The translations under genes and the position numbers were made by a program. Shown one piece after another: positions 7,212 to 14,488 of a stretch of 64,000 nt of DNA. The DNA comes from Pseudomonadota bacterium (lineage in GTDB: Bacteria > Pseudomonadota > Gammaproteobacteria > Burkholderiales > Burkholderiaceae_C). The stretch spans positions 1 to 64,000 of the forward strand of contig JAJZUV010000009.1 of the NCBI GenBank assembly GCA_021848345.1. The letters are read 5' to 3'. The notes below the pieces were generated by a model. The model was not told the origin of the DNA and ran no database searches. It worked only from the letters and a program-made list of their open reading frames with translations. Position 1 is the first letter of the stretch. Each line of letters begins with the position of its first letter.

Positions 7212-8840
7212 ATGCCGCGGCAGGCGCGTGGCGAGCCCCGCGAGGCGCGACGCGGCTTCGCGTGGCAGCCATGGACCGTGGTCGCGGCCTACGTGGCCGC
7301 GGCGAGCCTGTGGGTCCTGGTGTCGGATCGCATCGTCCGGGTCTCGGTGGGCAACGCGGGCATGACCGAGGCCTTCGCATCGGCCAAGGGCCTGGTGTTC
7401 GTGGCGATCACCGCCGGCTTGCTGCACCGGCTGCTGCGCCACCTGGGACGCGAGGCGCTGATGCGCCGCGTGCTGCCGACCACGGTGTTCGAGTCGGCGG
7501 GCTTCGGCATCGCCATCTCGGACGCGCACAGCAGGCGGCTGATCGCGGTGAACCAGGCCTTCGCGGAGGCACGCGGTCGGCGCCGCGGAGATTTCGCGGG
7601 CTGGCCGGTCGCACGCCTGTTTCCCGAGGATCGCGAGGCGGAGCTGCGGCGCCTGATCGACAGCCTGGACGAGGGCGAACACGGCGTGCTGGAAAGCGAG
7701 AACCTTCGCGCCGACGGTTCGCATTTCCCGGTGCGTATCGATGCCACCGTGGTGCGCGACGCCGCGGGCGCGGCGCGCTACTGCATCGCCTTCGTGTTCG
7801 ACCTCAGCGAAAGCCGCAAGACCGAGCAGGCCCTGGCCGACAGCGAGCGTCGCTACCGCGATCTGTTCGACCATTCGCCCATCGGCAAGCTGGTCTGCGA
7901 CGGCGAGCGCATCGTGATGGCCAACGAGCGTGCGTCGGCCATGTTCCGGGCGGGCGATGCGGCGCAGCTCGTGGGCCACAGTCTGCTGGACGTGGTGCCC
8001 GAGGCGCGCCGCGGCGTCGTGCTCGAGAGCCTGGAGCGTTTCCGGGCCACCGGCGAGGAGGCGCAGGAACTGCGCCAAGGCCGCGCGCGGCGCCTGGACG
8101 GGCAGGAGTTCGACGTTGAATACATGGCCTCGCCCTTGCTCGAAGGGGGGCGCAGGTTGATGCACGTGATCGTGCAGGACGTCAGCGAGCGCCGCGCGCT
8201 GGAGCGCGAGATCATCGAGATCAGCACCGCCGAGCAGGCGCGCATCGGACGCGAGATCCACGACGGCATCTGCCAGCAACTGCTGGCCACCGATCTGATG
8301 GTGCTGGGCCTGGAGCGGCGCATGGCGCGCGACGGCGCGGACGCGAAGGCGCTGGAATCGCTGCGCCAGATCGCCGCGCAGATCGAGCAGGCGCTGGGGC
8401 AGGCGCGCGCGCTGGCCAATGGAAGCGCGCCCGTGCACATCGACGCCGCCTCGCTGCAGGCGAGTCTGCAGGCCATGGCCGCCAGCGCGACATCCACCCA
8501 CGGCGTGCCCTGCGCGGTCGAGTTCTCCGGCGACGCCCAGGGCATGGACCAGGTCACGGCGACCCACCTCTACCGCATCGCGCAGGAGGCGGTGGCCAAC
8601 GCCGCCAAGCATGCGCACGCCTCGCGCATCGAGATCCGCCTCGAGGCGCACGGCGCGGCCTTCAGCCTGCGCGTGGACGACGACGGCGTCGGGCTTCCCG
8701 AGGCCGACCCGGCCTGGGGGCACCTGGGGCTGTCGATCATGCGCTACCGCGCTCGCATCATCGGCGCTTCGCTGGGCTTTGTGTCGCGTCCCGGAGGGGG
8801 CACGCAGGTGCGTTGCGAGCGCGACGGCGCCACGCCGTAG
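7212..8840 (+). CDS. Membrane PAS-PAS sensor histidine kinase (NarL/HisKA_3 type)
   Basis: The 542-residue protein has two membrane helices (about 20-42 and 58-76), two PAS domains (about 90-205 and 215-330), and a HisKA_3 dimerisation domain with phosphoacceptor His350 in REIHDGICQQL. The ATPase domain has N-box QEAVANAAKHAHA and G1 box DDDGVGLP. Such kinases normally phosphorylate LuxR/NarL-type response regulators, but none is adjacent, so this is an orphan kinase. The signal is unknown. ATG 7212 is preferred because AAGG lies 11 bases upstream; GTG 7200 and GTG 7203 are alternatives. Confidence 0.85.
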   Translation: MPRQARGEPREARRGFAWQPWTVVAAYVAAASLWVLVSDRIVRVSVGNAGMTEAFASAKGLVFVAITAGLLHRLLRHLGREALMRRVLPTTVFESAGFGIAISDAHSRRLIAVNQAFAEARGRRRGDFAGWPVARLFPEDREAELRRLIDSLDEGEHGVLESENLRADGSHFPVRIDATVVRDAAGAARYCIAFVFDLSESRKTEQALADSERRYRDLFDHSPIGKLVCDGERIVMANERASAMFRAGDAAQLVGHSLLDVVPEARRGVVLESLERFRATGEEAQELRQGRARRLDGQEFDVEYMASPLLEGGRRLMHVIVQDVSERRALEREIIEISTAEQARIGREIHDGICQQLLATDLMVLGLERRMARDGADAKALESLRQIAAQIEQALGQARALANGSAPVHIDAASLQASLQAMAASATSTHGVPCAVEFSGDAQGMDQVTATHLYRIAQEAVANAAKHAHASRIEIRLEAHGAAFSLRVDDDGVGLPEADPAWGHLGLSIMRYRARIIGASLGFVSRPGGGTQVRCERDGATP

Positions 8841-8873
8841 GGCGCTTGCGCCGCGCGAACGAGGCGGTGGGGT

Positions 8874-10646
8874 TCAGTCGGCCGCGGCCGGCTGCGGCGC
8901 GGCGCGCAGGCGCGCGTCGTTCTGCAGGATGTCCTCGAGTTCCGCGCCGGCCTGGCGCGACAGCGCGATGAGCGCGGCCTGGTCGTGATAGACCGCCTGC
9001 TGGCGTTCGAGCAGGCGCTGGTCGTGCTGGGCGAACACGGCGGCGAAGGCCTCGACGTCCAGTTCGGGCGCCACCTGGCGCAGCGCCTGCTTGCCCATGT
9101 CCACGCTGGAGCCCCAGGTCTCGCGCAGCACCTGCTGGATGCCGAGTTCGCGCAGGCGCATCAGGTGGGTGCGGTTGCGCGCGCGGGCCAGCACCGGGAC
9201 CTCGGGGAAATGCATGCGCATGAGTTCGGCGATCTTCACGCTGGCCTCCACGTCGTCCACCGCCAGCACGAACAGGCGCGCACGGTCCACGCCGGCCGCT
9301 CGCAGCAGCGGCAGGCGGCTGGCGTCGCCGTAGTAGATGGTGTTGCCGAAGCGGCGCACGAAATCCACCTGCTCGGCGCTCGCGTCCAGCGCCGTGAAGG
9401 GCACGCCACGCGCGTTGAGCATGCGCCCCACCACCTGGCCCACGCGTCCGTAGCCGGCGATCACCACCGGGCGTCCGGGCTCGTCGATGGGGCTGAACGG
9501 GGGAGCTTCGCGGGCGCGTGCCCACGGGTGCAGCAGCCTGTCGTGGGCGATCACCGCCAGCGGCGCCAGCGCCAGGCTCAGCGCCACCGCGGCGGTGAGC
9601 ACGTCCGCCGCGTCCGGCGCCAGCAGGTTGCCGCGCGCGGCGGCGAACAGCACGAAGGCGAATTCGCCGCCGCAGGCCAGCAGCACCGCCAGCGGCCGGG
9701 CCACCGCGGCCGGGCCGCCGGCGGCCCGGCGGCCGGCATACAGCGTGAGCGCCTTGAGCACCACGATGCCGGCGCCCAGGCCGCCGATCAGCAGCGGGCG
9801 AGAGGCCAGCAGGGCCAGCGGGATGCCCATGCCGACCGCGATGAAGAACAGGCCCAGCAGCAGGCTCTCGAAGGGCTCGATCGCGGCCTCGAGCTCGTGG
9901 CGGAATTCCGAATCGGCCAGCAGCACCCCGGCCAGGAAGGCGCCCAGCGAGGCCGACAGTCCCACCGCGTTCAGGGCCACCGCGATGCCCACCGCGCCCA
10001 GCAGGGCCGCGGCGGCGAAGAGTTCGCGATTGCCGCGCCCGAAACGGGCCACGTAGCGGAACATGCCGGCCAGCAAGGGGCGACCCGCCACCGCGAGCAG
10101 GCCCAGCACCACCAGCGCCGCCCAGCCGGGCTTGCGCCCGGCGCCGCCGTGCATCGACAGCAGCGCCAGGATGGGAATGACACTGACGTCCTGGAACAGC
10201 AGGATGGCGAAGGCCTCGCGCCCCTGGCGGGTCGTGAGTTCGCGGCGTTCGGCCAGCAGCGGCAGCACGTAGGCGGTGGAGGACATGGCCAGCGCCACGC
10301 CCACCAGCGCGGCGCCCGGCGGGCGCAGGCCGGCCAGCAGTGCGATGGCCGCCACCGGCAGCGCGACGCCGGCCATCTGCAGCAGTCCCAGGCCGAATAC
10401 CTGGCGCCGCAACGCCCACAGGCGCGCCGGCTTGAGTTCCAGGCCGATGAGGAACATCAGCAGGGTCACGCCCAGTTCGGCCGTGTGCAGCACGGTCTGG
10501 GGCTGGGAATCCACGCGCAGCCCGTAGGGGCCGACCGCGATGCCCGCGATCAGGTAGCCCAGCAGCGAGCCCAGTCCAAGACGCTTGAACAGGGGCACCA
10601 GCAGCACGGAGGCCGCGAGCAGGGTGAGCACGGCGGTGGCGGACAT
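8874..10646 (-). CDS. Monovalent cation:proton antiporter-2 (Kef-type) with RCK domain
   Basis: The product of about 590 residues belongs to the CPA2 family. A membrane domain of some twelve helices (GYLIAGIAVGPYGL, LIGLELKP, SSTAYVLPLLAE, LLFQDVSVIP, FLAGVLLADSEFRHELEAAI) is followed by a Rossmann RCK/TrkA-N domain with GYGRVGQVVGRML. KefB/KefC proteins export potassium in response to glutathione adducts. No ancillary KefF/KefG reductase gene is nearby, so ion and ligand are not certain. ATG 10646 is used; the frame upstream is not conserved-looking. It ends 33 bp from the convergent sensor kinase gene. Confidence 0.85.
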   Translation of the reverse strand: MSATAVLTLLAASVLLVPLFKRLGLGSLLGYLIAGIAVGPYGLRVDSQPQTVLHTAELGVTLLMFLIGLELKPARLWALRRQVFGLGLLQMAGVALPVAAIALLAGLRPPGAALVGVALAMSSTAYVLPLLAERRELTTRQGREAFAILLFQDVSVIPILALLSMHGGAGRKPGWAALVVLGLLAVAGRPLLAGMFRYVARFGRGNRELFAAAALLGAVGIAVALNAVGLSASLGAFLAGVLLADSEFRHELEAAIEPFESLLLGLFFIAVGMGIPLALLASRPLLIGGLGAGIVVLKALTLYAGRRAAGGPAAVARPLAVLLACGGEFAFVLFAAARGNLLAPDAADVLTAAVALSLALAPLAVIAHDRLLHPWARAREAPPFSPIDEPGRPVVIAGYGRVGQVVGRMLNARGVPFTALDASAEQVDFVRRFGNTIYYGDASRLPLLRAAGVDRARLFVLAVDDVEASVKIAELMRMHFPEVPVLARARNRTHLMRLRELGIQQVLRETWGSSVDMGKQALRQVAPELDVEAFAAVFAQHDQRLLERQQAVYHDQAALIALSRQAGAELEDILQNDARLRAAPQPAAAD

Positions 10647-10728
10647 GCGCCGATGGTAGGGCCAGGCCGGTTCGAGCGCGCCGTGCACGGCGCGCAGCCC
10701 GCGCGCCACCCCAACGGCCGGGGTCGGC

Positions 10729-11223
10729 TCAGGACTTCGGCGGCGGGCGCCGGCCGCGCAGCATGCCGAACACCAGGTAGCCCGAAACCAGCAGGAACAG
10801 CGCGGCCAGCGCGGCCTGGCCGTAGCCTGCGAAACCCGAAGGGTTCTTCCAGCGATGCTGGATCACCTCGTGCGCGAGTGCCTGCACCTGGGCCGCCGGC
10901 GCGAAGTCCAGCTTGGGGTCCAGTCGACGCGCGCGCTGCAGTTCGTCCTCGGCGAGGGGCCATTTGCCTTCGGCGGCCAGCACGCGCGCGTCCACGTAGT
11001 GGGCGCGCGCCGAATCCGGCTGCGCGGCCAGCACCTGCGCCACCGCGTGGTCGGCCTGGTTCAGGTGGCCGTCGCTCAGGAGCGCCTCCACCTGGTCCAG
11101 CGTGGCCGCGGGAGCGGCGCCCGCGGCCGGCATCCAGGCGAGCACGAGGCCGAGCATGCAGACCGCGGCGAAGAGGCTGCGCGGGCGGGGCGGACGGGAA
11201 GGGCGGAACGGCGAGGTCGGCAT
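10729..11223 (-). CDS. Exported or membrane-anchored tetratricopeptide protein
   Basis: The 164-residue product has an N-terminal signal sequence or anchor (SLFAAVCMLGLVLAWMPAAGAAPA). Two or so TPR helix pairs follow (DQVEALLSDGHLNQADHAVAQVL, ARAHYVDARVLAAEGKWPLAEDEL), then a C-terminal membrane helix (ALAALFLLVSGYLVFGML) and a short basic tail. The topology suggests a periplasmic TPR domain held between two membrane segments. Function is unknown; TPRs mediate protein contacts. It lies 82 bp upstream of the antiporter gene on the same strand and could share its transcript. Confidence 0.7.
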   Translation of the reverse strand: MPTSPFRPSRPPRPRSLFAAVCMLGLVLAWMPAAGAAPAATLDQVEALLSDGHLNQADHAVAQVLAAQPDSARAHYVDARVLAAEGKWPLAEDELQRARRLDPKLDFAPAAQVQALAHEVIQHRWKNPSGFAGYGQAALAALFLLVSGYLVFGMLRGRRPPPKS

Positions 11224-11327
11224 GGAGCGGAGCGGTCGGGTCACGGCCCCGGGCGGGTGGGCCAGGCCACGGACCTTACTACAAGGCAGGGGGTCGAGGG
11301 GTCGACTGGACCGGGCCTGGCGGGCCT

Positions 11328-12410
11328 TCAGCGCGCGCCCAGGTTCAGCAGGTGGATCAACGCCCAGGACACCAGGCCCAGCACGACCAGGGACAGCGAG
11401 ACGACCGCCGTGACCCGCGGTCCGGCCTTGGCGATGGCGCGCATGTCCACCCCCAGGCCCAGCGCCGCCATGGACACGATGGTCAGCCAGGTCGAGGCCG
11501 CGGACAGCGGCGCCAGCAGATGCGTGGGAATCAGGTTCGCCGAGCGTGCCGCCACCAGGCCCAGGAAGCCGAGGATGAACCACGGCACCAGCTGGCCCAG
11601 CGAGGGCAGGCGGGGGGGCGTCGCGGACCCGGCGGCTCGCGCGGTCGCGGCGCGCCGCCCGGCCAGCGACAGCGACAGCACCACCGGACCCAGCATCAGC
11701 ACCCGCACCAGCTTGACGAAGGTGCCCACCTGCGCGGCGACCTGGCCGGCCGGCGCGGTGGCCGCCAGCACCTGCGGCACGGCGTACACGGTCATGCCGG
11801 CGAACACCCCGAACATGCGCGCATCCATGTGCGCGGCCGAGGCCAGCAGCGGCAGGCCCAGCACCACGGCGACGCCGAGCACGGCCGTGAAGGCGATGGA
11901 GGCGCCGACGTCGTCGCCATGCGCGCCGATCACCGGAGCCACCGCGGCGATGGCCGAGTTGCCGCAGATGGAGTTGCCGCAGGCGATCAACGTGGACAGG
12001 TGATGCGACAGGCCGAACAGGCGCCCCAGCGCATAGCTGGCGCCGATGGCCAGCACCACGACCAGCGCGATGCCCGCGAGCAGTCCGACACCGGCCTGCA
12101 GCACCATGCGCGCGCTGATGGTGGCGCCCAGCAGCACGACCGCGATCTCCAGCAGGGTCTTGGCGCTGAAGCGTATGCCCGCGGTCCAGCGCGGACCCGG
12201 TGCCCACAGGGTGCGCACGGCGGTGCCCAGCAGGATGGCCAGTACCAGCGCCTCCAGCCAGGCGCGGCCGAGCCAGCGCGTCTCCAGGGCTTGCAGGCCC
12301 ATCGCCGCCGCGGTGACGGCCACGCACAGGACCAGGCCCGGCAGGACGCTCAGGGCCGCGGCGCGCCCGGCGGGGCGCAGGAAGCTGAAAACATAGGCGT
12401 TCGAGTTCAT
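11328..12410 (-). CDS. yeiH: YeiH/UPF0324 family inner-membrane protein
   Basis: The 360-residue hydrophobic protein has about ten transmembrane segments. It carries the UPF0324 signatures AKTLLEIAVVLLGA, LIACGNSICGNSAIAAVAPVI, AFTAVLGVAVVLGLP and FKVVRVLMLGP-like FVKLVRVLMLGPVV. Members are putative transporters, in some bacteria linked to sulfur compounds such as sulfite or taurine products; substrate here is unknown. A perfect 16 bp palindrome lies immediately before the start codon. The gene is divergent from an acetyltransferase gene. Confidence 0.85.
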   Translation of the reverse strand: MNSNAYVFSFLRPAGRAAALSVLPGLVLCVAVTAAAMGLQALETRWLGRAWLEALVLAILLGTAVRTLWAPGPRWTAGIRFSAKTLLEIAVVLLGATISARMVLQAGVGLLAGIALVVVLAIGASYALGRLFGLSHHLSTLIACGNSICGNSAIAAVAPVIGAHGDDVGASIAFTAVLGVAVVLGLPLLASAAHMDARMFGVFAGMTVYAVPQVLAATAPAGQVAAQVGTFVKLVRVLMLGPVVLSLSLAGRRAATARAAGSATPPRLPSLGQLVPWFILGFLGLVAARSANLIPTHLLAPLSAASTWLTIVSMAALGLGVDMRAIAKAGPRVTAVVSLSLVVLGLVSWALIHLLNLGAR

Positions 12411-12426
12411 GGGGAGAATTCTCCCC
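12411..12426 (-). promoter_or_regulatory. Perfect 16 bp palindrome abutting the yeiH start codon
   Basis: GGGGAGAATTCTCCCC is fully self-complementary and ends directly at the yeiH ATG. On the coding strand its GGGGAG half doubles as a Shine-Dalgarno ten bases from the start. It could be a protein operator or a hairpin that hides the ribosome site. The next 55 bases are unusually AT-rich for this genome and probably hold the divergent promoters. Confidence 0.4.
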
Positions 12427-12554
12427 GGGGTGTTTGGATGTGTAAAACGAATTGTTTTCCTTTTATCAATCGATTTTTCATGTTCTTGCGGGGCCCGCCA
12501 CATGGCCGATACGATGCGGTGCTTCCCGACTCGATCCGGCGGACGGCGGTTCCC

Positions 12555-13169
12555 ATGGCTACGAATCCCAGGCCCGCGCCGATGCGCGTGGCGACCTCCG
12601 GCCCCGAGTGGGCCGAACGGGCGCAGGAGGTGGCGCGCGGCATGCGCCTGGCCGCCGAGTTGAACAAGCTGGGCTTCGACGACGCGGCGCGCATCCGGGA
12701 GTTGTTCGCCGAGTTGACGGGGCGGCCCGTGGACGAGGGCTTCCGGCTCATCCCGCCGTTCTACACGGCCGGGGGCCGGCGCATCCGGATCGGGCGCAGG
12801 GTGTTCATCAACCAGTGCTGCACCATCTACGACATGGGCGGCGTGGACATCGGCGATCGGGTGATGATCGGGCCCAACGTGAGCCTGATCACCGACGGGC
12901 ATGCGATGCCGCCCTCGCAGCGCCGCGCCTGGATCGAGGCGCGGCCCATCGTGATCGGTGCGAACGTGTGGATCGCCGCCGGCGCCACCATCGTGGGTGG
13001 CGTCACCGTGGGCGAGAACTCGGTGGTGGGCGCGGGCGCCGTGGTGACCCGCGACGTGCCGCCGAACCGTTTCGTGGCCGGCGTGCCGGCCCGCGTGGTA
13101 CGCCGCCTGGACGCGCCCGACGGCGAGCCCGACGGCCGTCTGGCGCTCGGTGGGGAGACGGGGAATTGA
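12555..13169 (+). CDS. Hexapeptide-repeat acetyltransferase (NodL/LacA/Maa type)
   Basis: The 204-residue protein is a left-handed beta-helix O-acetyltransferase of the maltose/galactoside/NodL group. Residues about 60-185 carry the hexapeptide repeats (RIRIGRRVFINQCCTIYD, VDIGDRVMIGPNVSL, VIGANVWIAAGATIVGGVTVGENSVVGAGAVVTRDVP), with the catalytic histidine in LITDGHAM. The C-terminus is a short charged tail. It transfers acetyl from acetyl-CoA to a sugar-like hydroxyl; the acceptor cannot be read from sequence. The AraC gene begins 5 bp after its stop, so the two are probably one operon. Confidence 0.8.
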   Translation: MATNPRPAPMRVATSGPEWAERAQEVARGMRLAAELNKLGFDDAARIRELFAELTGRPVDEGFRLIPPFYTAGGRRIRIGRRVFINQCCTIYDMGGVDIGDRVMIGPNVSLITDGHAMPPSQRRAWIEARPIVIGANVWIAAGATIVGGVTVGENSVVGAGAVVTRDVPPNRFVAGVPARVVRRLDAPDGEPDGRLALGGETGN

Positions 13170-13174
13170 GCGCC

Positions 13175-14029
13175 ATGGCGCGCGAGCCCTTCGACGCGCC
13201 CGCGGGCGACTGGCTGCGGGCGCGTCGCGACGCCGAGACCGGCATCGAGGCCTTGCGCGCGCACTTCCAGGGCCATGCCTACGATCCTCACGACCACGAC
13301 GACATGCTGGTGGGGTTCACCGAGCAGGGCGTGCAGCGTTTTCGCTGTCGCCGCGCGGTGCACACCAGCCTGCCGGGGCGTGCCATCCTGATCGAACCCG
13401 GCGCGCTGCACGACGGGCACGCCCCCGAGCCCGGCGGATTCACCTACGCCATGCTGTACCTGCCGCAGGCCTGGGTCGACGGCGCGGCGCGGCGCCTGGA
13501 GTTGCACGGTCTGCTCCAGGTGGGAGCCGCGTTCGGACAGACGCTGGTGGAGGACGCCGCGCTGGTCGGGGCGATCCGGGGCGCCTTCGCGTCGATCCAT
13601 GGCCGCGAGGGGCGCCTGGCGCGCGACCAGGCGCTGGACACTTTGCTGGGCAAGCTGGGCGCGCAGTCGCGCGTCGCGGCGCCGTCCGCCGAGCGGGCCG
13701 TGCCGGCGGCCGTGGCGCGGGTGCGCGAACTGCTGCACGAGCGCATGGAGCAGGACCTCGGGCTGGACGACCTCGCCGAACTGGCGGGCATCGACCGCTT
13801 CCGGCTCACGCGCGGGTTCCAGCGCGGCTACGGCAGTTCGCCGCACGCCTACCTGGTACGCCTGCGCCTGCGCGCCGCGCGCGCCCTGCTGGCGGCCGGG
13901 GCGACGCCGGCGCAGGCGGCCGCGCAGACCGGCTTCGCCGACCAGAGCCACATGGGACGCTGGTTTCGACGCGCCTACCGCATGACCCCGGCCGCCTACC
14001 GGCGCATGTGCACGAACGTTCCAGACTGA
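13175..14029 (+). CDS. AraC family transcriptional regulator
   Basis: The 284-residue protein has an N-terminal cupin-like sensing domain (HDHDDMLVGFTEQGVQRFRC, PGRAILIEPGALHDGH) and a C-terminal pair of helix-turn-helices (LDDLAELAGIDRFRLTRGF, then AAQTGFADQSHMGRWFRR and the TPAAYR end motif). AraC proteins activate neighbouring genes when a small ligand binds. It is 5 bp downstream of the acetyltransferase gene and 44 bp before the DUF2000 gene. An AraC regulator next to DUF2000 is a common pairing, so DUF2000 may be its target. Confidence 0.85.
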   Translation: MAREPFDAPAGDWLRARRDAETGIEALRAHFQGHAYDPHDHDDMLVGFTEQGVQRFRCRRAVHTSLPGRAILIEPGALHDGHAPEPGGFTYAMLYLPQAWVDGAARRLELHGLLQVGAAFGQTLVEDAALVGAIRGAFASIHGREGRLARDQALDTLLGKLGAQSRVAAPSAERAVPAAVARVRELLHERMEQDLGLDDLAELAGIDRFRLTRGFQRGYGSSPHAYLVRLRLRAARALLAAGATPAQAAAQTGFADQSHMGRWFRRAYRMTPAAYRRMCTNVPD

Positions 14030-14073
14030 GGCCGGCCGCGCCGGCGATCATGGTCGTCTCGAAAGGAGCGGAC

Positions 14074-14481
14074 ATGTTCGATACCAAGGTGGCGCTGGTC
14101 GTGCGCGAGGATCTCGCGGTGTGGCAAAAGCTCAACGTGGCGGCCTTTCTCGCCACCGGCATCGCGGCCGAGGTGCCGCGGGCGCTGGGCGAACCCTACG
14201 AGGATGCGGCCGGGCGGCGCTACGCGCGCATGCTCGGCCAGCCGATGCTGGTGTTCGTCGGCGGGCTGGACGCATTGCGCGCTGCGCGCCGAAAGGCGCT
14301 GGAGCGCGGCCTGCTCGTCGTGCCCTACGTGCGCGCGATGTTCTCCACCGGCCATGACGCCGCCAACCGCGAGGTCTTCCGGGCCGACGACGCCGACGCA
14401 CCCGACCTCGTGGGCCTGGCCCTGCACGGCCCGAGGAAGGACGTGGACAAGGCCGTCAAGGGCCTGGCCCTGCACGGCTGA
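14074..14481 (+). CDS. DUF2000 family protein
   Basis: The 135-residue protein shows the DUF2000 pattern: KVALVVREDLAVWQKLNVAAFLATGI at the start, then EPYEDAAGRRYARMLGQPMLVF and VPYVRAMFSTGHDAANREVF. The family has a PTH2-like fold and no established function. A clear AAAGGAG precedes ATG 14074. It sits downstream of an AraC regulator, the typical context, and converges on the PatZ-like gene with only 7 bp between stops. Confidence 0.8.
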   Translation: MFDTKVALVVREDLAVWQKLNVAAFLATGIAAEVPRALGEPYEDAAGRRYARMLGQPMLVFVGGLDALRAARRKALERGLLVVPYVRAMFSTGHDAANREVFRADDADAPDLVGLALHGPRKDVDKAVKGLALHG

Positions 14482-14488
14482 GCCGTGT

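Noticed and set aside
5418-8723. 1101-codon minus-strand open frame opposite the acyl-CoA ligase and sensor kinase
   Set aside because: The opposite strand carries two clear enzyme families with full motifs. The antisense product has no recognisable domain.
10647-10709. Longer antiporter start at 10709
   Set aside because: The extra residues are not membrane-like and the conserved hydrophobic start begins at ATG 10646.
8985-12554. Very long plus-strand open frame (over 1000 codons) antisense to the antiporter, TPR and YeiH genes
   Set aside because: It is Arg/His/Gln-rich low complexity, a by-product of high GC and codon-position bias. Only its final part, from ATG 12555, is a real gene.
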